Origin: Hygrophila difformis
Taxonomy: Eukaryota > Streptophyta > Magnoliopsida > Lamiales > Acanthaceae
Assembly: GCA_030278955.1 (NCBI GenBank)
Contig: JAOANR010000001.1
Location: forward strand, 7,883,932-7,947,931
Length of the DNA stretch: 64,000 bases
Reading direction: 5' to 3'
This document shows, piece by piece, positions 22,867-34,225 of this stretch. The number at the start of each line of letters is the position of its first letter. Position 1 is the stretch's first letter. Under the pieces are notes generated by a model. The model made no database searches, had not been told where the DNA came from, and saw only the letters and a program-made list of their open reading frames with translations. The position numbers and the translations under genes are program-made.

Positions 22867-25161
22867 TTACAGTTTTTGTTTTAAGGCCACTTCCATGATT
22901 TGTATGGTTGATTTTGGCCGGTAATGGTCGTCAGTGTCTACTTCTTCAATTTCCTAAAATACACATCATAGAATAAGTCAATAACTAAAATATATATAAC
23001 ATAGAGTTAAGAGGCAAGAAAGAGGTTTTACCTGAACAACATCTTCACCCTTGACAACACGCCCAAATACATTGATTTTCTCATTCAAATTCGGAATTGG
23101 AGCTGTTGTAATAAAAATATCAAACCCCCCACCTTCCGGCTTTGACTTGGAAGTGCCAAGCATAAAAGCTTCATGCTTCAGGCTGCATGATTGTAACTAT
23201 CAGAGCATGGAACAAGAAAAATGATGTAGACAGGACTTGTTAATGCAAACCTTGTATCTAGATGATTGTAATGCTTTCCCCTTGCAGTCCAATCTTCTGC
23301 TGTTCCAGGCCGAGTTACATCACCTCCCTGAATAACAAAGTTTTTTATCACCCGGTTGAAGATCATTCCTTTGAAGAGTCCCTTCTGACTGTAATCAAAT
23401 TTGGTTATAGGAAGTTAGGAACCAAGTTGAGGTTCTTAGAACAATGAAGCAACCAAAAAACCATAAATTCCTATGTAAATTGGGCAAAAGACATAAATGA
23501 AGAAACAAGTATAGCACAAGGGAAATATTACATACCAAAAAGAATGATCAAACTACTGTGATATAAGGAAGTAGTGCATACCATGACTTGATAAATTCAT
23601 CAACAACTTCAGGTGAACCTTCTTTGTAAAGTTCCACTGTTATCGAGCCTTTTGAGGTACTTATAACCTGTAAAAATATGTGTTAAAACTTAAAATATTA
23701 CTTGATAACTTTAACCTGTAAGAATATGTGATAAAATAACTCCATACATAGATAGTGTCCCCCCTTCAATTCCCATCAATTAAACTAAGATCCCTTGATG
23801 AACTCTCAACCAATTCTAGAGTCTAGACTGATAGACAAGGATCATATGAAATGGTTAATGTTTGAATCTTGGAAAAGCAAGATTCTTGTTTCCCAAGTGG
23901 CCTTTTTTGGTTCCTTGGGATGAATAGTTTTACTAGCGTGGGTTTGCGTGAAAACTATGAGCTCAAAATAGAAATTAAAAAAAATAGACAAAATGCAGGA
24001 ATACGGAAAGAATTGCGCAAAGAATATTGTAAGAAGATTCAAATGGGACAAAATTGTGGTAAACAACTAAAATAACAATAACTTCACTGGTTGTAGTTCT
24101 TCAGGCAAACCAACTATAAGATTAATAATAATTGTTAGAGAAAACCACTACTGAAATGCAAGTCAGACCTAGTTCATTATCAGGGATTTAAATCTTGCTA
24201 TATCCCAGAAAATCTTCAACTAAAGAAAATTTAATGAGTGAAAATCTAACTGGCTTGAATCTTGATAAATAAATCAATTAGCACTTAAAGAAACTTACAG
24301 CATATTTCGGGAAATCAACTTTCTTCGAATCAAGAAATGATCCATCATGCTGCAAAAGGGCACACAAGTTTACTTCAGATAAACATGGAAGAAATAAACA
24401 AACATGGTTGGTTGGCCGCATCAAACATTGCCACACCACTTGGATAACAAGAGAAACTATAATAGAACTTAAATATTTATTGTTTATACAGCGAACATAT
24501 GATCAAATAGCTGCTAGTGGAAAATTTAAGTGAGGTAGTTCTTAAAGACTCATCATAGAAGAGTACCTCTAAACCTGATAATGTATCTTCATTCATATCT
24601 GTTGACCTGGAGGAGAGAAATAAATGAAGGTTATACAGATGCAAGGATAGTTTAATAATTTTAGTATTGCCCCAAGCCCCCAACTAAAATACATGAACAA
24701 CATTAATCTTCGAGCTTTCGACTAGTTGATCACTAGTCAATCCAAGCATGTATGTGTTATCTGTTTGAAGTCTGCCCAAGACTTAGTATATTTAAATGGT
24801 AGGCTTAATAGTAAATCAAAAATTTGTCAAAGCCTACTATAAACTCTTTATCACAAGAACATTACTTGAGCCAAAAAATATCCTTGTTCTCATTTCTCGA
24901 TAGTAAAGGAGAATGACAACAATAAGCTGGCTAAAGCAGAAAGTAGCAAGTCAGCAGACAAGAAAGGAAATGGCAAGGACAGTGTTAATGATGCAACTCA
25001 TAAACAGACCTTCGTGTCCAGTGTCTGTAGGACGTAATTAGGAAAAACACCATTACTCCGACAATCAGGGCATACACAGCAATTGTAGCAACACTGATTC
25101 GACTGGGTCCCTTCTTCTTTTTACTTTGTAGTAGTAGAGCCTGGGGTTTGATCTTCGCCAT
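22867..25161 (-). CDS. CYP21-4: Cyclophilin-type peptidyl-prolyl isomerase, type II membrane (CYP21-4-like)
   Basis: Seven minus-strand exons: 25161-25010, 24606-24567, 24349-24299, 23667-23582, 23388-23251, 23182-23032 and 22953-22867. All are in phase with GT..AG borders, giving about 234 residues. A basic N terminus ([10 protein letters not shown]) precedes one membrane segment at about residues 22-44, then a short stalk and the cyclophilin domain from about residue 82. Key blocks are [32 protein letters not shown], and [26 protein letters not shown]. The Trp and His of canonical cyclophilin A near the LDGKHVVFG motif are replaced. Length and layout match Arabidopsis CYP21-4, a Golgi membrane cyclophilin. 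CYP21-3 is the close alternative. A 5' UTR intron is likely: minus-strand CCAG/GTAATC at about 25499. Confidence 0.9.
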
Positions 25162-26359
25162 TATGAATTTCGAACGACTTCAGATCTCGAACGAAATCAA
25201 AATCAGGAACAAACAACTGGAATTCTAAAACATTTGAACCATCTCAGATTCACCAAAAATTGCGAAAATTAAGGTGAACAACATCAAAAGCAGCTATTCC
25301 AAGATTTATGCTTTTGTTCCATACGAAAATCAAATACTGCGGACACGAATTAACATCGTGAAAATATGGAATCCCAAATCATACAGAGAGAAGAAAAATA
25401 AATAATCTAATCGGTTTAGCTTACGGAAAAAAACAAAATTCCAAATTTCAAAAGCATTAGCTGGACATGAAACTGAAAAATTTATATAGAGATTACCTGG
25501 CCTCTGATCTGTACTAGGGCACACGTCGACGAACGAAGAAGAACGGTTTCTCCGAAAATTCGGAATAAAACTGTTATAGAACAAAATTAAAATCCTTACA
25601 GTGCTGAAATCAGGTTGAGGAACACACGAATTGGTCGTTGATGACAAGATGTCAGTGAAGGGAATCGTTGTTTGGCGTAATATACGAAAGTTCAAAAGAT
25701 AGATATGAAACAATCACCGCGGCAGATGTACAACCAACACGGCTGTTTCCCCAATTGAACGATTTAGATTCTGGAACGACGACGTCCTGGTGGAAAGGTA
25801 ATGCCGTAATACTCCTCCTCATTTGATTTTTAAAAAATAAAATGAAATTAAAAAAAAAATAGAAAAAAATGATCCATTTGGTTAATAAATTTTTTTCTGT
25901 TAATTTTCCTCACATACTATTTCTCATATTTTATCATTCAATTTATTTTACCAAAAAAAAATAATAGTATAACTTACCAAAACGAAAAAAAATGAATAAA
26001 TGATCACGGTTTCTATTTTCACCTATTTTTTTTATTTCCATACTTGTCCTTTTCGGGAAATTTACTGCACTATACCACGGTAAATAAATTAAATAAATAC
26101 TAGTGCTTCGTCAAATTTACTTTGGTAGTACTATTGATTCGGAAAAAAAAAAAAAAAAGAAAAATTTACTTTGGTACTATTGATTTTTTCCTTCTGACTT
26201 CAAAAACTTTATTGGTCTTGCTTATTATTCAACTTTAGTCATATATAATTTTTTTATTGTAATTATATAAAAAAAATAATCAAATTAGTTCTTATTAAAT
26301 TCATCAACTAAAATATAAAAAATATTATCTTTATTTGCACACAATTTAATTAATTACTA
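25162..26359. other. Cyclophilin 5' leader and promoter, then AT-rich DNA
   Basis: 25162 to about 25800 contains the cyclophilin 5' leader, probably with an intron, and its promoter on the minus strand. 25800-26359 is AT-rich and poly-A/T-rich with no gene seen. Confidence 0.5.
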
Positions 26360-26618
26360 CTCCCTCCGTCCCATGTTACTTGTCCTGTTTGACTTTTTGA
26401 CACTGTTCATTGTTTAACTTTGACTCAATTATATTACAAGTATATATTTGAAAAAAATAGTCGAGTTGGGTCTTGTTAGAATCGTATAATCATGTAGTTT
26501 TAGAATATATATTTTAAATAATTTTTGGTTGTATATATTTTGAGATATTAACGGTTGAAAAAGTGCATTGGATAGTGTGCAGAAATGAAACAGGACAAGT
26601 TAAATGGGACAGAGGAAG
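26360..26618. mobile_element. Stowaway MITE, 259 bp
   Basis: Ends CTCCCTCCGTCCCATGTTAC and its near complement (TTAAATGGGACAGAGGAAG), flanked by TA on both sides (26358-26359 and 26619-26620). The internal TTTGACTTTTTGACACTGTT block is shared with the copy at 57935-58193, which has exactly the same length. Confidence 0.9.
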
Positions 26619-26620
26619 TA

Positions 26621-27369
26621 TTAAATTATGCTTTAAATTGTTTTCAAACCATAATTATTAAATAAAATGTTTTTTAAACAAATAAATTGTTAATTGTTAG
26701 TTGTTAAATTTATGGATTATATAGTTTTTTTTTTGTTTTTTTTTGTTTTTTTTTTGTTTTTTTGTTTTTATAAACAACTTATACAGACTATGAAGGAGGT
26801 GGTGGGAGCCCAAACCACACAAATTATAAAGAGGATTAGGGGAGGAATAGAGGGGCCGGTGGTAATCGAACATACCGCCATAACATTGAAAGTCCGAAAA
26901 CATGATCACTAGGCCAAGTACAATTCCAAAAAAAGTGCATTTTTATGAAACTTCTAATTTAAATTAATTCCAAAAAATGAAATGGGATGCCCCAATAAAA
27001 CTGCCGTTGAAAAATAGAGCATGGTATGAGCGCCATGAATTTGACCGTTGCCATTACTACCAATAATACCATCATGCATCACTCCTGCTTCCTTTTTTTT
27101 TCCCCCCTTAATATATATAAAAAAAATAGTGGTTTGACTCGTGTTTATATTACACATGAGGGAAAGAAAAAACAAATAGAACAAGAATAGAGAGTGATGC
27201 AATCTTATTAGCATGAAAAAGCATAATGTGATGAGCCCTGATTAGAAACTGATGTAAGCAGGTAGAATCACGAGTGAAAGGATGGTTTATACTAATAAGT
27301 TCACCACCAACTGCAACTAGATTGGGCTTTATCTTCTTCTTACATGCATCATACATCACTCCTATTATT
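26621..27369. other. Intergenic stretch 3' of the receptor kinase
   Basis: Low-complexity T-rich sequence at about 26725-26770. The rest likely includes the receptor-kinase 3' UTR near 27100-27369. No gene is seen. Confidence 0.5.
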
Positions 27370-30000
27370 TCATCCACTAATTTTGTCTATCTCATCAATG
27401 TCATCATCATCATCTCCGAGGCTCAATGTCTGCCGATGCATCGCCATCACCCTACGGCTATCCATTTCTCCTTCCTCCTCATCCGCACCCCCGCCAGCAT
27501 TCTTGTTGCCGCCTGAATTCACACTCCCCTCATTGTCATTCTGCTTTTCCTGTAGCTGCAGCGCCGCCTCCAGGCTCCAAAGCAAATCTGCCATTGACGG
27601 CCGATCACCGCCATGGTCGGCCAAGCATTTCTCGGCCGCCTCCACGTATTTCTTCAAGCTTTCCGGCTTGATTCTGCCTCTCAATTCAGGGTCGATAATG
27701 TCTTCCAGGGCGCCGTTTCTAACGCTGCGCAGAGCCCACTCGGCTAGGCTGACTTGTTCCTTGGGAAGGGTCGGGTTCAGTGCCGGTCGGGCGCAGAGTA
27801 CTTCGAAAAGAACGACTCCAAATGAGTAGACGTCGGATTTTTCGGTTAATTGTTGCCTTCTGAAGTATTCCGGGTCGAGGTACCCGAAGCTGCCTTTCAC
27901 GACCGTGGAGATGTGGCCCTCGTTCATGTTGGTGCCCGATTTTGAGAGGCCAAAATCCGAAACCTTGGCGACCCATCTGTCGTCGAGGAGTATGTTCGTC
28001 GTCTTGACATCCCGGTGAATGATGGTGTACTTAGCACCGGTGTGTAGGTAGTGAAGTCCCCGGCCTGCGCCTATGCAGATTTCCAGGCGTTGCTTCCAGG
28101 ACAGGGTGGTTTTATTGCCTCTGTAGAGATGCTCCCTTAATGTCCCTCTCCCCATGTAATCATAGACAAGAATCATCTCGCCGTTGTCTTCGCAGAATCC
28201 AATCAACGACACTAAATGCCGGTGCCTGAGCTGGGACAGCATCTCGATCTCTGTCTGGAACTCGAGAACTCCCTGCTCGGAAGAAGGATTCGATCTCTTG
28301 ATCGCGACTTTCGTGTTCCCATCGATTATTCCTTTGTAGACCTTTCCGAAGCCGCCCACTCCAATGACACGCGATTCATCGAAGTTCTTGGTCGCCTTGT
28401 GTATCTCCGGTAATGTGAAGTATCGACTATTGATCGCCGCATCCATTGAAATGGAGATGCGGCCGCTCTTCCCTGATATTGAAGTTCTGTTGGCACTGGA
28501 GCTGGACTGCAAAGAAATCGGTGCCCAGTTATTTGACCCTAAATGATCCATCCCAGGCGTAGCTTTTTTCTTCCGGTTGTAGGCTGCCAAGATCACGGCT
28601 GCTACTCCGACAGCAGCAGCTCCGCCTGCAGCTCCCGCGAGCACATGGACCTGGGCAGTGCTCAAAGCCATCGGTTTTCCAAACGACGCTGCTTCCATCC
28701 GCCCTTCCTTATATTTCCTCATCATATCCGACATGGTCGGATTAGGCCCTGCCAGATTCGCCCTAACATCGCTGAGCTTGAATACCTCCAACCCGTTGAG
28801 AAGGGCATCGAAGAATTCAGGATTCGTGTTATCCGTGGGATGAAGCGCGACCCAAATCTGCACGCTACCTGTCCTGTTGGTGACGCGAACCACATAATCC
28901 CTCTTCACAGGAGTTGCAATCGCGCCTGTCCAGGCGAATATATCAACTTCGCGCGCAGCAGTCTTGTTGTTAACGAACACATCGAAAACTCTCTGATTAG
29001 GTTTGGTCATCTCAGCATCACACCAATGGAACCTAACGAGATACATGAAGTTGGGATCCACTTCAAAAACCCAAGTCATGTTATCATTCTTGTTCACGTC
29101 CTTGAACGCACCCATGGATCTGTAACTACTGTAAACATCCAACGGCGCCAAATAGAAAGGCAGCGCTTTGTAGTTTACAGTGGTATTGGCTTGCAAAGCA
29201 ACCCCTTCGTCCGCGCCAAATATGTACAGCCTATCATCGTACCAGCTTCTCATCAAGCCATCGGAATCCCTCACCGGGGAGATATACTGGCCCCCCACAT
29301 TCAACCTGTACATCGTCTCCAAGCTGTTGGATGCAATAGGGATTGTGGATGAGGCTTGGGGCCCAATTCCGGCATCTGCTGTTCCTACCAACACCGGATC
29401 CTCGTTGAAGATTGGTGGCGCGGAAATGACCTCAATGCCATTGACAAATGCGGAGGAGGAAACGTGCTGAGCGGACGGCTTGAATGTGACGTTAAGGTAA
29501 GGGAATTCGGTGGGGACGATATAGTATTCCTTGATGAAATACGCCTGGGAAACCGCCTCCGCTGCTAAGGACGCGCTGAAATTGTTGAGCAGGGTGATCC
29601 CGCCGGCGGCGACGGAGAAGTAGGAATTCGAAATGTTGAGATTAAGGTAAGAAGAGGGGTAGAAATGGAGGCGGAGGAGCGTCCGGGAGGATGGATTTTG
29701 GAGAGGGAATTGGTAAGTTGCTTCGGATTGGAAGATCCTGGCAGTCATGTAAGGGATTGTTGAGGGTAATGAGGGGTCCTGTGTCTCAGCCCTAGCCTCG
29801 ACGTTCGCGCCGCCGGAAACGAGGTACTTGGCGTCAGGCAGCCATGTGCGGCCGTCGGCGTCCTGGCCGCCGATTAAATCGCCGCCGCAGCTTAGAAACA
29901 AGGCGGCGGGATTGGGGCTAATTCCGGCAACAGGGGTACTTGCATTATAGATGAAACATAGGGTGATAAGGATCAAATAAACGCAATTCTTCGAATTCAT
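27370..30000 (-). CDS. CrRLK1L receptor-like kinase (ANXUR/FERONIA-type), malectin-like ectodomain
   Basis: A single-exon gene of 876 residues starting at the ATG at 30000 (an in-frame GTG at 30006 is not a start). It has a signal peptide (about 1-26) and two malectin-like domains (about 32-408) with many N-glycosylation sites. A membrane segment (about 451-473) leads to a juxtamembrane Ser-rich stretch and an RD kinase (about 541-818). Kinase motifs are GVGGFGKVYKG, VAIKRSNP, IHRDVKTTNILL, SDFGLSK and the activation-loop GSFGYLDPEYFRRQQLTEKS. The C-terminal tail is rich in Gly, Glu and Asp (DDDDDIDEID). CrRLK1L kinases bind RALF peptides and monitor the wall during tip growth, fertilisation and expansion. 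The kinase resembles ANXUR/FERONIA most, but the exact orthologue is not settled. It is divergent from GUN1. Confidence 0.93.
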   Translation of the reverse strand: MNSKNCVYLILITLCFIYNASTPVAGISPNPAALFLSCGGDLIGGQDADGRTWLPDAKYLVSGGANVEARAETQDPSLPSTIPYMTARIFQSEATYQFPLQNPSSRTLLRLHFYPSSYLNLNISNSYFSVAAGGITLLNNFSASLAAEAVSQAYFIKEYYIVPTEFPYLNVTFKPSAQHVSSSAFVNGIEVISAPPIFNEDPVLVGTADAGIGPQASSTIPIASNSLETMYRLNVGGQYISPVRDSDGLMRSWYDDRLYIFGADEGVALQANTTVNYKALPFYLAPLDVYSSYRSMGAFKDVNKNDNMTWVFEVDPNFMYLVRFHWCDAEMTKPNQRVFDVFVNNKTAAREVDIFAWTGAIATPVKRDYVVRVTNRTGSVQIWVALHPTDNTNPEFFDALLNGLEVFKLSDVRANLAGPNPTMSDMMRKYKEGRMEAASFGKPMALSTAQVHVLAGAAGGAAAVGVAAVILAAYNRKKKATPGMDHLGSNNWAPISLQSSSSANRTSISGKSGRISISMDAAINSRYFTLPEIHKATKNFDESRVIGVGGFGKVYKGIIDGNTKVAIKRSNPSSEQGVLEFQTEIEMLSQLRHRHLVSLIGFCEDNGEMILVYDYMGRGTLREHLYRGNKTTLSWKQRLEICIGAGRGLHYLHTGAKYTIIHRDVKTTNILLDDRWVAKVSDFGLSKSGTNMNEGHISTVVKGSFGYLDPEYFRRQQLTEKSDVYSFGVVLFEVLCARPALNPTLPKEQVSLAEWALRSVRNGALEDIIDPELRGRIKPESLKKYVEAAEKCLADHGGDRPSMADLLWSLEAALQLQEKQNDNEGSVNSGGNKNAGGGADEEEGEMDSRRVMAMHRQTLSLGDDDDDIDEIDKISG

Positions 30001-30718
30001 CGCCACCGAAAAGGGGAATTAACCTGGCATACAGGAAAAACACAAGAATCTTTCGTTTTTCCTGTACGCCAGGACAATTTTCAGATTTCCTCTGTAAACC
30101 TAACCTGTTTCGCAATTTCGATTCTGGTAGGTTTGGGTGAGACGGTGAGACCATTTACATGGTCTCTTGGAAATTGGGAAATGAAAGCCAAGAAACAGAA
30201 AAAGAGTAAAAGAAAAAAAGAATTTTGAAGACGACATGGATGTATATAAAAAGCTTTACCTTTGATTTTTCTCTTGCAAGCATAACCGCTCATGAAGTGC
30301 GACAAATTCGGCAAAGCCATGGCAATTGGAGTAAAAACCTCAGCTTGGAGTCTTCTGGAGGAGGAGCAAGAAATAGCGCGCGTGATACAACTGCGTATAT
30401 AGGGCAAAAACCGAAATTGAGGTGGCAGTTAAATAAGAGGTCTACGGACTTTAGAACCCCACACTATGCCCTACTCATCTAAATGTACGGTGTGGAGGAG
30501 CCTGGCTCTGAGATCCCAGGATCTCTTGAGAATTAACGGGACATCCAATGTAGAAACTCGCTTTTAGGCTATATTTCTAGCCACGGCTGCCATCCGTGGC
30601 TTTATTTTCTCACTCTAGAGGATCTCTCTCACACTAAACAGTCAAAGAAAAGAAAGGGAAATGGGAAATCCCATCTGATCTGCACATATTATCCATTCGT
30701 GTCCACCTCTTAAATGCA
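30001..30718. promoter_or_regulatory. Bidirectional promoter of receptor kinase and GUN1
   Basis: 718 bases separate the two start codons. On the minus strand a TATA-like CTATATAC lies at 30394-30402. A minus-strand ATG at 30320 opens an upstream frame of 79 codons to 30081. A plausible 5' UTR intron runs from the GTAAAG donor near 30258 to the GCCAG acceptor near 30024. With splicing, the upstream frame shrinks to 21 codons. An 18 bp hairpin lies at 30023-30073. No clear TATA box is seen for GUN1 within 150 bases of its start. Confidence 0.6.
30023..30073 (-). promoter_or_regulatory. Stem-loop in the receptor-kinase leader
   Basis: CCTGGCATACAGGAAAAA (30023-30040) and TTTTTCCTGTACGCCAGG (30056-30073) are complementary at 17 of 18 positions around a 15-base loop. 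The structure begins 22 bases upstream of the ATG. Its proximal arm contains the candidate 3' splice site of the 5' UTR intron. Confidence 0.7.
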
Positions 30719-33700
30719 ATGGCCTCTTCGACTCCGCCGCCGAACTGTACGGCCACCTCCACAAAACCCTACCAGAATCACCACTTCCACCACCTACAGA
30801 ATCACCATCCCCAAAATCGCCGCAACCCTTCGCGCCAACACAACTGGGGCCCGCAGAAGGTTTCTGTAAACAACTATGCCGTCGCGGCCTCCAGGCCTCC
30901 GCCGCCCTCTGCTGCAGCAGGAAGCCCTAACTTTTCCTGTTTTTCCCCAGCTGATTTTTCCGGCCGGCGCTCCACGAGGTTTGTCTCAAAAATGCATTTT
31001 GGTCGCCCTAAGTCAAATGCCTCGTCCCGACACTCGGCCGCGGCGGAGGCTGCACTGCAGCAGGCACTTGTCTGCGGCAGCGAAGAGGTAAATGGTTTGG
31101 ATCATGTTTTGCTTAGTTTTGAGCCGAAACTGCGTGCCTCTGATGATTATACCTTTTTGCTGAGGGAGCTGGGGAATAGAGGGGATTGGATGAAGGCAAT
31201 GAGGTGTTTTGAGTTTGCGATTAATCGTGAGAAGAGGAAAAACGAGCTGGGGAAATTGGCTAGCTCGATGATTAGTACTCTTGGTAGGCTAGGAAAGATT
31301 GATCTTGCAAAGAGTGTGTTTGAAAATGCATTGAATGATGGGTATGGCAATACGGTTTATGCTTATTCTTCTTTGATCAGTGCCTATGCTAAGAGTGGGT
31401 ATTGCAATGAGGCTATTGCGGTGTTTGAGAGCATGAAAGACTCGGGCTTGAAGCCGAATTTAGTTACATATAATGCTCTGATTGATGCGTGTGGGAAAGG
31501 GGGTGCGGATTATAAGAGGGCTTTGCAGATTTTGGATGATATGGTGCAGAATGGGGTGAAACCAGATAGGATTACCTACAATTCGCTTCTTGCGGTGTGT
31601 AGTGGTGCGGGACTGTGGGAGAGTGCAAAAAATTTGTTTGATGAGATGGTTTACAAAGGGATTGAACAAGATATCTATACATATAATACTCTCTTGGATG
31701 CTGCGTGCAGTGGTGGGCACATGGATGTGGCTTTTGATATAAAAACTGAGATGCATTCTAAGAATATCTTTCCTAATGAGGTCACGTATAGCACTCTGAT
31801 TCGTGGATGTGCCAAGGTCGGGAGGCTAGATAGAGCTTTGAATTTGTTCAGTGAGATGAAGCTTGCGGGTATTAAATTGGATAGGGTGTCTTATAATACC
31901 TTGCTTGCAATTTATGCGAGTCTTGGCAGGTTTGATGAGGCGTTTGCTGTTGGCAAGGAGATGGAGGAAATTGGGATCAAGAAGGATGTTGTCACTTACA
32001 ATGCTTTGTTGGATGGATTTGGGAAACAGGGGATGTATGACAAGGTTAAGGAACTGTTTGCAGAGATGAAAAGGGAACATCTCTCTCCTAACTTATTAAC
32101 TTATTCAACATTGATTAGTGGTTACTGTAAGGGGGGCTTATATAAAGAGGCGATGGATGTGTACAGAGAGTTCAAGGGACAGGGCCTGAAGGCTGATGTG
32201 GTTTTCTACAGCAAATTGATTGATGCTTTGTGTAAGAAGGGGCTGGTGGAATCATCTGCCTTGTTGCTTGAAGAGATGATGAGGGAAGGAATCCAACCTA
32301 ATGTCGTCACCTACAACTCAATCATTAACTCCTTTGGTCAATCAGAAACTGACCAAATGGAACCTCAGAGAGAATCCTCCAAACTGGTGGCTCTTCAGAA
32401 TATACCTGAGACCAACAGAGAAGATAAGGAGGATGACCGAATCGTTCAAGTTTTTAGACAGCTGGCGTTTGGGAAGTTGGGCAAGGGAAAGCACGATCTC
32501 AAAGAGAGAAAGGACTTTCGATGCGTTTTGGGTGTCTTTGGGAGGATGCATGAAATGAAAATAAAGCCCAATGTTGTCACGTTCTCAGCCATCCTTAATG
32601 CTTGCAGGTTGTCTTTTATTCCTGCACACCTTTTATGTTTCTGTTTGCGTCATGCAATTTTTATACAAATTGTTTGTTTGGAATTTCATATGCCAATTTT
32701 CCTCTTGGTTTCTTTTAGCACAAGTATAAAAAATGACCCATTAGGCTTGCAATGTAATCTTGCCATAGAAAAATAGAAACATAGCAACTCAAGTTTAAGG
32801 CTTCAATTGGTTGGTTGTCTCTTATGACAGTTTTAGATTGCCTAGTTACTTACTGCCCAATTAAGTATCTGAATGTGCTGTGTGGTTGCAGTCGCTGTAA
32901 TTCATTTGAAGAAGCTTCTGTGTTGCTTGAGGAACTACGTCTGTTTGATTACCATGTGTATGGAGTAGCACATGGACTTCTAAGGGGTTACAATGAATAT
33001 ACTTGGTCACAAGCTCTATCACTGTTTGATGAAGTGAAGAGGATGGATGCATCAACAGCATCTGCTTTCTACAATGCTTTGACAGACATGCTATGGCACT
33101 TTGGCCAGGTATCTTCTTAATCAAGTAAAATGTGGAGTCATTGTCCATTTTTCTAAAAACTAATGCTAAATTCAATCATTTTGAATTCTAATCTAGAACT
33201 TGGGAAACTACTGTTCTACTTCTACATTGGTGCCTGTTTTAATAAACTTGAGAGGGTGAAAATGAGAAGTCTTTGAATATACTATATTACAAGGTCCAAG
33301 GACAGATTATTTTCATAGTTCTTTTTGCTGCCTTACTATTACTGGTGATTTGAAGAACTGACATTTCTCAAGTGGAAAGAGTTCGAAGTTTGTAACTAAT
33401 GTGGTGTTCTGGTATTTTGTTACAGCAATTGGAAGTCTCTTTCAAATTTTTGGTACAATTTAAAATTGAGAAATAAATATATACAAATTATAACATTGGG
33501 TTAATGATTCATTTTTGGATGGATGATTGAATGAACCTTTAGTGCTGATAGTTAGGCTTCTGCAGAAAAATCAATGTGGAAGCTCTATGATCTGTAATTG
33601 TATTACAAACTGCACAAACATATTGTACATAGTGATGTTAAATGGTAATAATGCTATTTTACTTTTTCCTAGAAACGGGGTGCCCAACTAGTTGTCCTTG

Positions 33701-34225
33701 AAGGAAAACGCCGTGACGTATGGGAAAGCACTTGGTCTGAGTCATGCCTGGATTTGCACCTGATGTCCTTAGGTGCTGCGCGGGCAATGGTTCACGCGTG
33801 GTTGCTCAACATACGGTCTATCGTTTGCGAAGGTCACGAGTTACCAAAATTGCTCAGGTATCTCCTACATTCATAATTCCTTTTGTTTGTGTTGATTAAA
33901 AATTTAAACTTCATATTAATCAATCAAATGGCTTTGGGTCTTTGTCAATATATGCAGCATCTTAACCGGGTGGGGCAAGCACAGCAAAGTAGTAGGTGAT
34001 GGTGCGCTCAAGCGCGCAGTTGAAGCTCTTCTTCTCAGCATTGGCGCCCCATTTCGGGTTGCCAAGTGCAACATTGGGAGATTCACATCGACAGGAGCAG
34101 TAGTAACCGCCTGGCTGAAGGAATCAGGCACACTAAATGTTCTGGTTCTTCAAGATGAAAGAACTAGTCAAGCAGGCACCTCAAGGTTTGATCTCGTTCC
34201 AAATCTACAACCACTTCCATTGTAG
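30719..34225 (+). CDS. GUN1: GUN1, plastid PPR-SMR protein of retrograde signalling
   Basis: Four exons: 30719-32607, 32892-33108, 33673-33857 and 33958-34225. They are in frame and give about 852 residues (Arabidopsis GUN1 is about 918). A Ser/Pro/His-rich transit-peptide region is followed by the family signature [17 protein letters not shown] (80-96). About ten pentatricopeptide repeats run from about 175 to 545, with one more near 590-640. A C-terminal SMR domain shows LDLH at 728-731 and TGWGKHS at 767-773. GUN1 integrates plastid stress signals, interacting with tetrapyrrole enzymes and protein-import and homeostasis factors, and represses nuclear photosynthesis genes. The extreme C-terminal tail is not alignable by eye. 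Without splicing, exon 1 reads on to a false end at 32776. Confidence 0.95.

Noticed and set aside
28543..29352. 269-codon plus-strand frame
   Set aside because: It is antisense to the receptor-kinase ectodomain, has no family features, and follows from the GC-rich codon use of the real gene.
30004..30006. GTG start for the receptor kinase
   Set aside because: An ATG two codons downstream, followed directly by the signal peptide, is the normal start.
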